From NCBI RefSeq assembly GCF_029439465.1, contig NZ_JAROAV010000028.1, positions 1-64,000 of the forward strand: a DNA stretch of 64,000 nucleotides, read 5' to 3'. This DNA comes from Luteipulveratus flavus (GTDB lineage: Bacteria; Actinomycetota; Actinomycetes; Actinomycetales; Dermatophilaceae). The notes beneath the pieces are model-generated. The model had not been told where the DNA came from and did not search any database. It saw only the letters and a program-made list of their open reading frames with translations. Shown here one piece after another: positions 16,962 to 24,827 of the stretch. Every line of letters starts with the position of its first letter. Within the stretch, counting starts at the first letter, position 1. The translations under genes were made by a program, and so were the position numbers.

Positions 16962-17846
16962 ATGTCAAAGGCCGACGACATGCAAGGGCTCTTCAAGAAG
17001 GCAGCCGAAATCGCCTCAGTGGTGCCTCCATCTATGCAAGAGGCAGCCTTTCATCGAGCCTTGGATCTGCTCACAGGCACTGGAAGTTCAAATGCCGGAC
17101 CTGCGGTGGTCAAGCCTGAGAACCCGGACGGACGGAGAGTCGAGCAAGAGGGCCAACCGTCCGAGGATTCGGTTGACGGCCTGGCGAGGGTTATGGCGGT
17201 GTCGCGAGATAAGGCCACGGAAGTCGACCAAGAAAAAGCAGTCCTGGGACGGTCAATCGCGCTGCTAGTTGTTGCGAGCCGAGAAGCCGGCGTAGATGGC
17301 CTAACTGCGAAAGACCTCGCACAGATTTTGACCGAGAAGTTCCGCCATAGGACGACCCGGCAAGCGGTGATCATGGCGCTAGACAATGCGGGAAATATGG
17401 TTGACCGGCACAAGAGCGGCACAGCCGCCGCGGTTTACCGCGTCATGAGGGCGGGTGAGGAGTGGTTGGCCACTCCAGTGGACGAGCGAAGCAAGCCCAC
17501 GGCCGCTCGGACCCGTCGGCGCGCGACCACGAAGAAGACCATTGCGCCAACCAAGGCGACGGGAACGACGCCGACCGGCGCCAAGGCCAAAGGGGCGCCG
17601 ACGACGGCTAAGGCAGCCTCCACTGGCCGAGGCAGAAAGGGCCCAAAGGCGATGTTGGAGGTGCTGATCGGCGAAGGCTTCTTCGCTACCCCACGCACGA
17701 TCGGCGACATCAGGACACAACTGCGCGACCAAAAGGCCATGAGTTTCGAAGCTACGGACCTGTCCCCGGGACTCACCCGGCTGTTGCGGGAAGGCAAGCT
17801 CCGGCGCGAGAAAGCGGACAAGCAGTATGTCTACAGCGCAGTCTGA
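16962..17846 (+). CDS. Double winged-helix protein with Lys/Ala/Thr-rich linker
   Basis: I do not recognise a named family. The 294-residue protein has an N-terminal helical region (1-40), a polar stretch, a winged-helix-like domain at about 94-168 (GLTAKDLAQILTEKFRHRTTRQAV, then AAVYRVMRAGEEWL), a histone-H1-like linker at about 178-228 rich in Lys, Thr, Ala and Pro, and a second winged helix at 230-294 (MLEVLIGEGFFATPRTIGDI ... KLRREKADKQYVYSAV). The layout implies DNA or RNA binding. GGAGAGGG precedes the ATG. Codon use is less GC-biased than neighbouring genes. It overlaps the next gene by 20 bases, so the two are translationally coupled and likely act together. Confidence 0.75.
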   Translation: MSKADDMQGLFKKAAEIASVVPPSMQEAAFHRALDLLTGTGSSNAGPAVVKPENPDGRRVEQEGQPSEDSVDGLARVMAVSRDKATEVDQEKAVLGRSIALLVVASREAGVDGLTAKDLAQILTEKFRHRTTRQAVIMALDNAGNMVDRHKSGTAAAVYRVMRAGEEWLATPVDERSKPTAARTRRRATTKKTIAPTKATGTTPTGAKAKGAPTTAKAASTGRGRKGPKAMLEVLIGEGFFATPRTIGDIRTQLRDQKAMSFEATDLSPGLTRLLREGKLRREKADKQYVYSAV

Positions 17847-18600
17847 TCTCGAAGCGGCGCTCAGCGGGGTTCCCGCCTTGTATAGAAATCGGTTGGCCAG
17901 GGCGCACACGAAGATGAAGGCGGCCCACCGAGCGCAGGAGCACGACGCTTGCGGGGTCCAGGCAGGAAAGATCTGCGAGACCATGATCCGGTACCTCCAG
18001 GCGACGTTGCTAGGCAAACCAACGCCGTTCGGCACTCCGCTCTCCAATTTCTCAGATCTGTGCAAGAGCATGGAGCAGTCTCCGAAGGCGGCCGGTGGCG
18101 ACGAGTTGCGCATCTTGATCCCGCGTGCGTTGAACTTCGTGTACACGATGCGAAACAAGCGCGGCATGGGTCATGAGGGCCAGGAGGTTAACTCGCACGA
18201 GGCAGATGCATCAGCGGTCGTAGCCTTGGCAAATTGGTGCGTCGCGGAACTGATCCGCGTCACATCGACCCTTCCGATGGAGGATGCGCAGAGGGTCGTC
18301 GACGCCCTCGCCGAGCGGGAATTGCCACTCGTCTGGTCCGGCGCAGGCGGCAAGCGCGTGCTGAAACCACAACTGTCGCGCAGCAACCAGGTGCTCACCC
18401 TCCTGTACTCAGAGAAGGAGGAGGCAACGCCCGTCGAGGACCTGTGCTCGTGGGTGGAAGCGCCGCGGCTTGACCACTTCAGAGCCCGCGTAATCGTTCC
18501 AATGCATAAGGAGCGCCTGGTCGAGTACGACAAGGACAGCGAGACCGTGATTCTTCTGCCGCCGGGCGTCGCAGCCGCGGAGGCGCTGTTGGGTGGGTAG
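17827..18600 (+). CDS. HEPN / Abi_C-like protein with C-terminal winged helix
   Basis: A 257-residue protein with a helical domain (20-145) resembling HEPN or the Abi_C module. GKICETMIRYLQ (48-59) is followed after a helix by TMRNKRGMGHEG, which holds R109-x6-H116 and fits the Rx4-6H HEPN ribonuclease motif with Asn after the Arg. The C-terminal part (183-250, SRSNQVLTLLYSEKEEATPVED onward) looks like a winged helix. HEPN proteins are commonly RNases in defence and toxin-antitoxin systems. It overlaps the preceding gene by 20 bases. The nuclease role is inferred from motif and context; a non-catalytic adaptor is possible. Confidence 0.72.
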   Translation: MSTAQSDLEAALSGVPALYRNRLARAHTKMKAAHRAQEHDACGVQAGKICETMIRYLQATLLGKPTPFGTPLSNFSDLCKSMEQSPKAAGGDELRILIPRALNFVYTMRNKRGMGHEGQEVNSHEADASAVVALANWCVAELIRVTSTLPMEDAQRVVDALAERELPLVWSGAGGKRVLKPQLSRSNQVLTLLYSEKEEATPVEDLCSWVEAPRLDHFRARVIVPMHKERLVEYDKDSETVILLPPGVAAAEALLGG

Positions 18601-18648
18601 CTCTCGAGGTTCGCCTTCGATCCCCCGGCTGCCATCACATGGGGGCCG

Positions 18649-18845
18649 ATGGCCGAGTGGCCGGTGTTGCACCGGGCATTCGGCTACCGCTGGCGCACGA
18701 CGTTGACCAGGGCAGGCGTGGCGGGCGTGAGACTCCACGATCTGAGGCACTCTTCGCCTCCGGCCCGATCGCATCCCGCTGCGACGGCTTTGCCGCCCAG
18801 CGCGCCCTCGGCCACGCCACATCCACGACTAGACCGTCCGCCTAG
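18649..18845 (+). pseudogene. Tyrosine recombinase (phage integrase) remnant, frameshifted
   Basis: One frame reads LHRAFGYRWRTTLTRAG then VRLHDLRHS, the box leading to the catalytic His-x-x-Arg of tyrosine integrases. The sequence then continues in another frame as LFASGPIASRCDGFAAQRAL followed by GHATSTT, the expected next part of the same domain. The N-terminal domains and the catalytic Tyr are missing. This is the C-terminal fragment of a dead integrase with at least one frameshift near 18745. It abuts the two-gene island and supports past mobility. Confidence 0.75.
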
Positions 18846-18966
18846 GCCCACCAATGGTGTCCGACCGCCACGAATCGGGTGCGCGACGCCGCCTCAAGGG
18901 CTTGCCGCCCAGATCCTCAGCCCTGGTGAGGGGCGGAGGACGCATCATCAGCCCTACACGGCCGCT
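18846..18966. other. Right flank of island, no gene seen
   Basis: The 120 bases between the integrase remnant and the 3' end of ychF show no ORF, hairpin or recognisable attachment repeat. They may include the decayed 3' end of the integrase and its attachment region. I looked for a copy of this sequence near 16670-16960 and did not see a long direct repeat. Confidence 0.4.
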
Positions 18967-20064
18967 CTACACGTTGAAGCGGAACTCGACGACGTCGCCG
19001 TCCTGCATCACGTAGTCCTTGCCCTCCATGCGGGCCTTGCCGCGCGAGCGGGCCTCGGCGACGGAGCCGGCGTCGACCAGGTCGTCGTAGGAGATGACCT
19101 CGGCCTTGATGAAGCCCTTCTGGAAGTCGGTGTGGATCACACCGGCCGCCTGGGGCGCCGTCGCGCCGGCCGGGATCGTCCAGGCGCGCGACTCCTTCGG
19201 CCCCGCCGTCAGGTACGTCTGCAGGCCGAGGGTGTGGAAGCCCTTGTGCGCCAGCTGCCCCAGCCCGCGCTCGGTCACACCGACCGACTCCAGCAGCTCG
19301 GCCGCGTCCTCGTCGTCCAGCTCGGCGACCTCGGACTCCAGCTTGGCGTTGAGGAAGATCGCGTCCGCCGGGGTCACGAGCGCCTGCATCTGCGCCTGGA
19401 ACGCCTCGTCGGTCAGCTGGTCCTCGTCCACGTTGAAGACATACAGGAACGGCTTGGTGGTGAGCAGCCCGAGCTGGCGGGTGTACGCCGGGTCAATGTC
19501 CTTGTTGCCCGCGGACATCGCCGCGAAGAGCGTCTGCCCCTCCTCCAGCACCGCGCGCGCTGCCAGCGCCGTGTCGAGGACGGCCTTGTCGGTCTTCTTG
19601 CCCTTGACCTCCTTCTCGATGCGCGGGACCGCGTTCTCGAGGGTCTGCAGGTCGGCGAGGATCAGCTCGGTGTTGATCGTCTCCATGTCCGAGGAGGGCG
19701 AGATCTTGCCGTCGACGTGCGTGACGTCGTCGTCGACGAACGCGCGCACGACCTGGCAGATGGCGTCCGCCTCGCGAATGTTGGCGAGGAACTTGTTGCC
19801 CAGACCCTCGCCCTCGGACGCGCCGCGCACGATGCCGGCGATGTCGACGAACGACACCGTCGCGGGCAGCACCTTCTCCGAGCTGAACAGGTCGGCGAGC
19901 ACCTTCAGCCGCGGGTCGGGCAGCGGGACGACCCCGACGTTGGGCTCGATCGTCGCGAACGGGTAGTTCGCCGCGAGCACGTTGTTCTTGGTCAGGGCGT
20001 TGAACATGGTCGACTTGCCGACGTTGGGCAGTCCGACGATTCCGATGGTGAGGGCCACGGGCAC
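18967..20064 (-). CDS. ychF: Redox-regulated ATPase/GTPase YchF
   Basis: An Obg-family P-loop NTPase of the YchF/OLA1 group (365 residues, standard length). Walker A GLPNVGKS is close to the start, the G3 motif DIAGIVRGASEGEGLGNKFL follows, and a TGS-like C-terminus carries FIKAEVISYDDLVDAGS and GKDYVMQDGDVVEFRFNV. YchF binds ribosomes and prefers ATP; it is a conserved cytoplasmic stress and translation factor. GTG 20064 and GTG 20058 (giving the usual MALTIGIVGLPN) are both possible starts. It is divergent from the SigK-associated oxidoreductase gene. Confidence 0.97.
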   Translation of the reverse strand: MPVALTIGIVGLPNVGKSTMFNALTKNNVLAANYPFATIEPNVGVVPLPDPRLKVLADLFSSEKVLPATVSFVDIAGIVRGASEGEGLGNKFLANIREADAICQVVRAFVDDDVTHVDGKISPSSDMETINTELILADLQTLENAVPRIEKEVKGKKTDKAVLDTALAARAVLEEGQTLFAAMSAGNKDIDPAYTRQLGLLTTKPFLYVFNVDEDQLTDEAFQAQMQALVTPADAIFLNAKLESEVAELDDEDAAELLESVGVTERGLGQLAHKGFHTLGLQTYLTAGPKESRAWTIPAGATAPQAAGVIHTDFQKGFIKAEVISYDDLVDAGSVAEARSRGKARMEGKDYVMQDGDVVEFRFNV

Positions 20065-20092
20065 AAGAGTCTAGGTGCTCCGGCGCGTCTTC

Positions 20093-20119
20093 CCATCCGC
20101 CGAGCGCTCGGCGCCGAAC
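20093..20119 (+). promoter_or_regulatory. Candidate SigK-type promoter
   Basis: CCATCC (20093-20098) and CCGAAC (20114-20119), 15 bases apart, match the mycobacterial SigK consensus CCATCC...CCGAAT except for the last base; the usual spacing is 16-17. Transcription would begin near 20126-20127, exactly at the GTG of the oxidoreductase gene, giving a leaderless message. Confidence 0.55.
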
Positions 20120-20126
20120 TCCATCG

Positions 20127-21665
20127 GTGAACTTCTCCGCGCCGCGCGCCCTGGTCGCCGGCGTCCTCGCCGCCGCAGCGGGCATGGCCGCGGGCCATCT
20201 CGCCGCCGGTCTGACCCGTCCCGAGGCCTCCCCCGTGCCCGCGGTCGGGTCGGCCGTGATCGACCGCACACCCACGCCGGTCAAGGAGTGGGCGGTGCGG
20301 ACCCTCGGCACCTGGGACAAGCCCGTCCTGCTGGGCTCGGTGTCGCTGGTGACTCTCCTGCTCGCGGCCACCGCCGGTCTGCTGGCGCGGCGTCGCCCGC
20401 TCGCCGGCGTCGCCCTCCTGGTCCTGCTGTCCGCGGTCGCCGGGGCCGCCGCGCTGAACCGACCCGCGGCCGACGGCCAGTACGTCCTGCCGTCAGTGGT
20501 CACCGCCGTGGTCGGATGTGCCGTCCTGCTGGCCCTGCTGCCGGCCCGCTTCCGGGTGCCCGGGCGCGCGACCGAGCTCTCCGCGTACCCGTCCGGCATG
20601 GACACCCGCCGCGGGTTCCTCCTCGGGACGGGCACCGTCGCCGCCGCGTCCGTCGGGGCCGCGGCGTTCGGGCAGCACCTGACCGGAGGCGACCCGAGCA
20701 GCGACGTGCGGCTCCCGCAGGCTGCCCGGACCGAACCCGCGCTCCCCCGCGGCCTGGAGCCGACGTACCGGGACATCAGCTCGCTGCGCACCCCGAACCA
20801 GGGGTTCTACCGCGTCGACACCGCCCTCGTCGTCCCCCGCGTGAAGGCGGACACCTGGGAGCTGCGGATCGACGGCGACGTCCGCCGGCCGTACACCCTC
20901 ACCTACGACGACATCCGCGCGATGCCGCTGATCGAGCGCGACATCACCATGACCTGCGTGAGCAACGAGGTCGGCGGCCAGTACGTCGGCGCGGCGCGCT
21001 GGCTGGGCGTGCGGGTGGCCGACCTGCTCCGGCACGCCGAGGTCGTGGACCCGGGCCGGCCGGGTCGCCAGGTGCTCAGCCGGTCGGTGGACGGGTTCAC
21101 GGTCAGCACGCCGCTGGGCGCGCTGACCGACGACCGGGACGCCCTCCTCGCCATCGGCATGAACGGCGCCCCGCTGCCGGCCACGCACGGCTTCCCCGCC
21201 CGGCTGGTGACACCCGGCCTGTACGGGTTCGTCGGCTCCACCAAGTGGGTCACCCGGCTCACCGTCACCACGTACGACGCCGCCCGGGCGTACTGGACCC
21301 GGCGCGGCTGGGCCACCGACGCCCCGGTGAAGCCGTCGGCCCGGATCGACACGCCCGCGAGCCTGGCGAGCCTGCCCCCAGGAACGGTCACCATCGGCGG
21401 TGTCGCCTGGGCACAGCGGCACGGGGTCGTGCGGGTCGAGGTGTCGATCGACGACGGGCCGTGGCGACCCGCAACGCTCGGCCCCGACGTCGGCGTCGAC
21501 TACTGGCGCCAGTGGGTCCTGAAGGCCGACCTCGGCGGCACCGGACGCCACTCCATCCGGGCCCGCGTGACCGACGGCCGCGGTCAGGTCCAGAACGACG
21601 AGCGGGCCCCGGTCTTCCCGTCGGGCTCCTCGGGCATCCAGGAGGTGGTCGTTCTTGTGGGTTGA
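20127..21665 (+). CDS. Membrane-anchored sulfite oxidase-like molybdopterin oxidoreductase
   Basis: A 512-residue protein with about four N-terminal transmembrane segments (first 150 residues), a short DTRRGFLLGTGTVAAASVG hydrophobic stretch, and then an extracytoplasmic sulfite-oxidase domain. The molybdenum-ligand cysteine is in TMTCVSNEVGG, and the C-terminal Mo-co dimerisation domain follows (VTIGGVAWAQRHGVVRVEVS). The true substrate of this family is unsettled. GTG 20127 falls at the predicted start of a SigK-type transcript. It is the first gene of a same-strand run to fasciclin, sigK, anti-sigma and DUF389 genes, an arrangement that echoes the mycobacterial SigK regulon. Confidence 0.88.
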   Translation: MNFSAPRALVAGVLAAAAGMAAGHLAAGLTRPEASPVPAVGSAVIDRTPTPVKEWAVRTLGTWDKPVLLGSVSLVTLLLAATAGLLARRRPLAGVALLVLLSAVAGAAALNRPAADGQYVLPSVVTAVVGCAVLLALLPARFRVPGRATELSAYPSGMDTRRGFLLGTGTVAAASVGAAAFGQHLTGGDPSSDVRLPQAARTEPALPRGLEPTYRDISSLRTPNQGFYRVDTALVVPRVKADTWELRIDGDVRRPYTLTYDDIRAMPLIERDITMTCVSNEVGGQYVGAARWLGVRVADLLRHAEVVDPGRPGRQVLSRSVDGFTVSTPLGALTDDRDALLAIGMNGAPLPATHGFPARLVTPGLYGFVGSTKWVTRLTVTTYDAARAYWTRRGWATDAPVKPSARIDTPASLASLPPGTVTIGGVAWAQRHGVVRVEVSIDDGPWRPATLGPDVGVDYWRQWVLKADLGGTGRHSIRARVTDGRGQVQNDERAPVFPSGSSGIQEVVVLVG

Positions 21666-21691
21666 CGAAAAACGTTGCTGCACAAACCGAT

Positions 21692-21697
21692 CCGAAT
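21692..21697 (+). promoter_or_regulatory. Isolated SigK-like -10 element
   Basis: CCGAAT, identical to the SigK -10 consensus, lies 57 bases before the fasciclin start. No CCATCC is found at the required distance; the corresponding position holds AAAACG-like sequence. It may be a weak or chance match. Confidence 0.3.
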
Positions 21698-21753
21698 GGT
21701 CGTCCGCGCCGAACCCCTGCCGACGCGAACGACCGACGTGAAGGAGCACCACC

Positions 21754-22497
21754 ATGAAGACCACCCGCCGCGGGCTCACCGCAGCACTCGTCCTGAGCCT
21801 GCCGCTGGCGCTGGGCGCCTGTGGGTCCAGCGACTCCAGCAGCAGCTCCGGTACGCCCAGTGCCGCGGCGTCCGCCGCCGGCGGCTCGTCGTCCGCCGGC
21901 TCGTCGTCGGCCGGCTCGTCCAGCACGATGGGCGGCATGGGCAGCGGCTCGTCCTCCAGCGGGATGAGCGGGATGAGCGGCATGTCCCACTCGGGCATGT
22001 CGCACGACATGGGTGGCGCCGCCGCGCCGTTCGGATCCGGCTGTGCAGCCGTCCCGAAGTCGGGCAAGGGATCCTTCTCCGGCATGGCCCAGGACCCGGT
22101 CGCGACCGCCGCCAGCAACAACCCCGCCCTGTCGACCCTCGTCACCGCCGTCAAGAAGGCCGGCCTCGTCGACACCCTGAACAACGCCAAGGACATCACC
22201 GTCCTCGCCCCGACGAACGACGCGTTCTCCAAGGTGCCGAAGGCCACCATGGACAAGGCGATGGGTGACCCGAAGGGCCTGCTCACCACGGTCCTCACCG
22301 GTCACGTGATCCCCGGCAAGCTCTCGCCGGAGCAGCTGGCCGGCACGCACAAGACGCTGTCCGGCAGCATGGTGAAGATCACCGGCTCGGGTCAGTCGTT
22401 CACGGCCGACGGCACTGCCAAGGTCGTGTGCGGCAACGTCCCCACCGCCAACGCGACGGTCTACATCATCGACTCCGTGCTGCTCCCGAAGGGCTGA
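21754..22497 (+). CDS. Fasciclin-domain lipoprotein (MPT83-like) with Met/His-rich tract
   Basis: A cell-surface lipoprotein of 247 residues with lipobox LGAC (Cys 23), a long Ser/Ala/Gly linker, a Met/His-rich tract at about 58-88 (GMSGMSGMSHSGMSHDMGG), and one fasciclin domain (ALSTLVTAVKKAGLVDTL, ITVLAPTNDAFSKVP, VIPGKLSPEQL, TVYIIDSVLLP). In mycobacteria the fasciclin proteins MPT70 and MPT83 are the main SigK targets, which matches the SigK and anti-sigma genes immediately downstream. AAGGAG precedes the ATG. The Met-rich tract suggests copper or other soft-metal binding, which is inference. Confidence 0.9.
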   Translation: MKTTRRGLTAALVLSLPLALGACGSSDSSSSSGTPSAAASAAGGSSSAGSSSAGSSSTMGGMGSGSSSSGMSGMSGMSHSGMSHDMGGAAAPFGSGCAAVPKSGKGSFSGMAQDPVATAASNNPALSTLVTAVKKAGLVDTLNNAKDITVLAPTNDAFSKVPKATMDKAMGDPKGLLTTVLTGHVIPGKLSPEQLAGTHKTLSGSMVKITGSGQSFTADGTAKVVCGNVPTANATVYIIDSVLLPKG

Positions 22498-22545
22498 CGG
22501 CGCACCGACATGACCGCAGTCGCCGCTTTCCCGAGGTCATCGGCC

Positions 22546-23148
22546 ATGATGGTCGGCATGGCTCCCGCGTCGTCGCCCCGTGCGCGCGAGGACGCAGCCT
22601 CGGGGAGCGGTGTCAGCGGGCTGCTGACGGCCGTCGCGAGCGGTGACCGGGCGGCGTTCGAGCGCCTGTACGACGAGACCGCGCCCCGCGTGCACGGCCT
22701 CGTGCTCCGGGTCCTCGCCGACCCCGCGCAGGCCGAGGAGGTCACCCAGGAGGTCTTCCTGGAGATCTGGCGGACCGCACCGCGGTTCGAGGCCGCACGC
22801 GGTTCCGCATTCGGCTGGTTGCTGACGATCGCGCACCGCCGCGCCGTGGACCGGGTGCGCTCGAGCGCCGCCGCCCGTACGCGGGACGTGACGTACGAGC
22901 GGCAGGCGTCCGCCGGTCCGTACGACAGCACGGCCGAGACGGTGACCGCGCTGCTGGACGCCGAGCAGGTCCGGGGCGCGCTCGCCCGGCTGACCGACCA
23001 CCAGCGCGAGGCCGTCGAGATGGCGTACTTCGGCGGCCGGACGCACACTGAGATAGCCGAGACGTTGGGGATACCGCTCGGCACCGCCAAGTCCCGCATC
23101 CGCGACGGACTACGCCGACTTCGAGACCACATCGGAGGTGAACGATGA
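22546..23148 (+). CDS. sigK: ECF sigma factor SigK
   Basis: An extracytoplasmic-function sigma factor (200 residues from this start). Region 2 includes AFERLYDETAPRVHGLVLRVL, the AEEVTQEVFLEIWR box and the RGSAFGWLLTIAHRRAVDRVR stretch. Region 4 holds LTDHQREAVEMAYFGGRTHTEIAE and the HTH ending in GTAKSRIRDGLRRLR. Together with the RskA-type anti-sigma, fasciclin and oxidoreductase genes this is SigK. ATG 22546 follows GAGG by nine bases; ATG 22510 and 22558 are alternatives. Its stop overlaps the anti-sigma start as ATGA. It probably drives its own cluster from the site at 20093. Confidence 0.9.
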   Translation: MMVGMAPASSPRAREDAASGSGVSGLLTAVASGDRAAFERLYDETAPRVHGLVLRVLADPAQAEEVTQEVFLEIWRTAPRFEAARGSAFGWLLTIAHRRAVDRVRSSAAARTRDVTYERQASAGPYDSTAETVTALLDAEQVRGALARLTDHQREAVEMAYFGGRTHTEIAETLGIPLGTAKSRIRDGLRRLRDHIGGER

Positions 23149-23861
23149 ACGACGACGAGATCCACGAGCTCGCCGGGGCGTACGCCCTCGGTGCCGTCGA
23201 CGACATCGAGCGCGCCTCCTTCGAGCGGCACCTGAAGACCTGCGCTGCCTGCCAGGAGGAGGTCGCGTCGTACGACGACGCGCTCGTCGCCCTGGCCTCG
23301 ACGGCCCGTCCGGTGGCGCCGCCACCGGCGCTGAAGAGCCGGATCATGGACGCGCTCCCCGAGCAGGCGCCGGCACCCGCTCCAGCCGGTGCGCGGCCCG
23401 CGCACCGGCCGGAGCGCCGGACGTTCGCGAGCCGGACGCGCCTCCTCGTCGCCGCCGCGGTCGTGGCGCTCCTCGCCGGCGTCGGCGTCGGGATCGCGCA
23501 GCCCTGGCAGCAGCCCACCTCGGTCGCGTCGCTCTCACCCGCCGAGCGCGTCCGCCTCGCCCCGGACGCCAAGGAGTACCAGGGCCGGGTCGGCGACGGG
23601 TTCGTGCTGGTGACCGCGTCCGCCGCCGAGCGCGCCGCCACGATCACGACCGACCGCCTCCCGCCGGTCGGGAGCGACCGCACGTACCAGGCGTGGTTCC
23701 TCGACGCGTCCGGTACGCCGCGGTCCGCGGGTCTCCTGCGCGACGACGGGCCCCAGCTGCTGACCGGCGTACCCGGCCCATCGCTGGCGCTGTCGGTCGA
23801 GCCCAGCGGTGGCTCCAAGGCCCCGACCACCAAGCCGGTCGTGCTCGTCGCCCTGACATGA
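23145..23861 (+). CDS. rskA: Anti-sigma-K factor RskA
   Basis: A single-pass membrane anti-sigma factor (238 residues). The cytosolic N-terminal zinc-type domain has H29-x3-C33-x2-C36, the transmembrane segment is at about 105-127, and the extracytoplasmic C-terminal RskA domain carries TYQAWFLDASGTPRSAGLL. In mycobacteria RskA holds SigK until regulated proteolysis, a switch linked to redox. The coding region overlaps sigK by four bases (ATGA) and overlaps the downstream DUF389 gene in the same manner, so all three are translationally coupled. GGAGG precedes the start. Confidence 0.92.
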   Translation: MNDDEIHELAGAYALGAVDDIERASFERHLKTCAACQEEVASYDDALVALASTARPVAPPPALKSRIMDALPEQAPAPAPAGARPAHRPERRTFASRTRLLVAAAVVALLAGVGVGIAQPWQQPTSVASLSPAERVRLAPDAKEYQGRVGDGFVLVTASAAERAATITTDRLPPVGSDRTYQAWFLDASGTPRSAGLLRDDGPQLLTGVPGPSLALSVEPSGGSKAPTTKPVVLVALT

Positions 23862-24814
23862 CCGGTCTGGTCCACCTCCGGCTCGTCGTGCCGGAGGACC
23901 TCGCCGACCAGGTGCGCGGACTGCTCGTCGACCACGAGTGCGCGACCAACGTGGTCGTGCTCACTGGCGCCGCCCGCAAGCCGGCCGGTGACGTGATCGA
24001 GGCGGACGTCGCCCGCGAGGCGGCCAGCAGCGTGCTCGACGACCTCGCTGCGACCGGCCTGCCGGACCGCGGCGGCATCGTTGTCTCCGAGCCGACCGAC
24101 ACGCCGTTCGCCGCCGCCCGGGAGCTGGACCGCGCGGCTCCCGGCGACCCCGACGACGCGGTGATCTGGAGTGCCGTCCTCGACGATGCCGAGGCTGCGA
24201 GCCGACCGACGATCACCTACCTGGCGTTCCTCGTCCTGGCGACCGTGCTCGCCTCGATCGCCGTCATCACCGACTCCTCCGTCCTCGTCGTCGGGGCCAT
24301 GGTCGTCGGCCCGGAGTTCGTGTCGGTCGCGGCCGTCTGCGTCGGGCTGGTCATGGGGCGCTGGTCGCTCGCGGCGCGCAGCCTCCTCCTGCTGGTCGCC
24401 GGTTTCGCCGCCGCCATCGCGCTGGTGACCGTCCTGGCCCTCCTGGCCGTCGCGACCGGGTTCGTCAGCGACGCGATGGTGACCCGGCCGCGCCCACTCA
24501 CCGGGTTCATCTGGCACCCCGACCGCTGGTCGTTCGTCGTGGCGCTGGTCGCCGGCGCCGCGGGCGTCCTCGCCGTGGCCACCCGGAAGAGCAGCACCAT
24601 GGTCGGCGTCTTCATCTCCGTCACCACCGTGCCTGCCGCGGGCAACCTCGCACTCGGCCTGGCCATCGGCGACCGCAGCGAGATCGTGGGCAGCGCCACC
24701 CAGCTCGGCGTGAACATCGTCGGGATGGTGCTCGCCGGCATCGTGACGGTCGCGGCCCTCAAACTGGCCTGGGCGCGTGTGGCGCGGCTCGGACCGCCTG
24801 TCGGAGGTCGCTGA
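23858..24814 (+). CDS. DUF389 family membrane protein
   Basis: A polytopic membrane protein (318 residues). It has a soluble N-terminal region of about 110 residues (LVVPEDLADQVRGLLVDHE) and then six or so transmembrane helices with the DUF389 signatures VLATVLASIAVITDSSVLVVGAMVVGPEF (in part) and GVFISVTTVPAAGNLALGLA. The family (formerly TIGR00341-like) has no established function. ATG 23858 overlaps the rskA stop as ATGA, tying its expression to the anti-sigma factor, which is unusual enough to hint at a linked envelope role. Confidence 0.87.
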   Translation: MTGLVHLRLVVPEDLADQVRGLLVDHECATNVVVLTGAARKPAGDVIEADVAREAASSVLDDLAATGLPDRGGIVVSEPTDTPFAAARELDRAAPGDPDDAVIWSAVLDDAEAASRPTITYLAFLVLATVLASIAVITDSSVLVVGAMVVGPEFVSVAAVCVGLVMGRWSLAARSLLLLVAGFAAAIALVTVLALLAVATGFVSDAMVTRPRPLTGFIWHPDRWSFVVALVAGAAGVLAVATRKSSTMVGVFISVTTVPAAGNLALGLAIGDRSEIVGSATQLGVNIVGMVLAGIVTVAALKLAWARVARLGPPVGGR

Positions 24815-24827
24815 CAGGGTGTGACCC

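Noticed and set aside
16670-18966. Attachment-site direct repeats flanking the island
   Set aside because: I compared 16670-16960 with 18846-18966 by eye and found no repeat longer than chance.
21662-21697. Full SigK promoter before the fasciclin gene
   Set aside because: CCGAAT is present but no CCATCC-like -35 is at 15-17 bases, so only the -10 is listed at low confidence.
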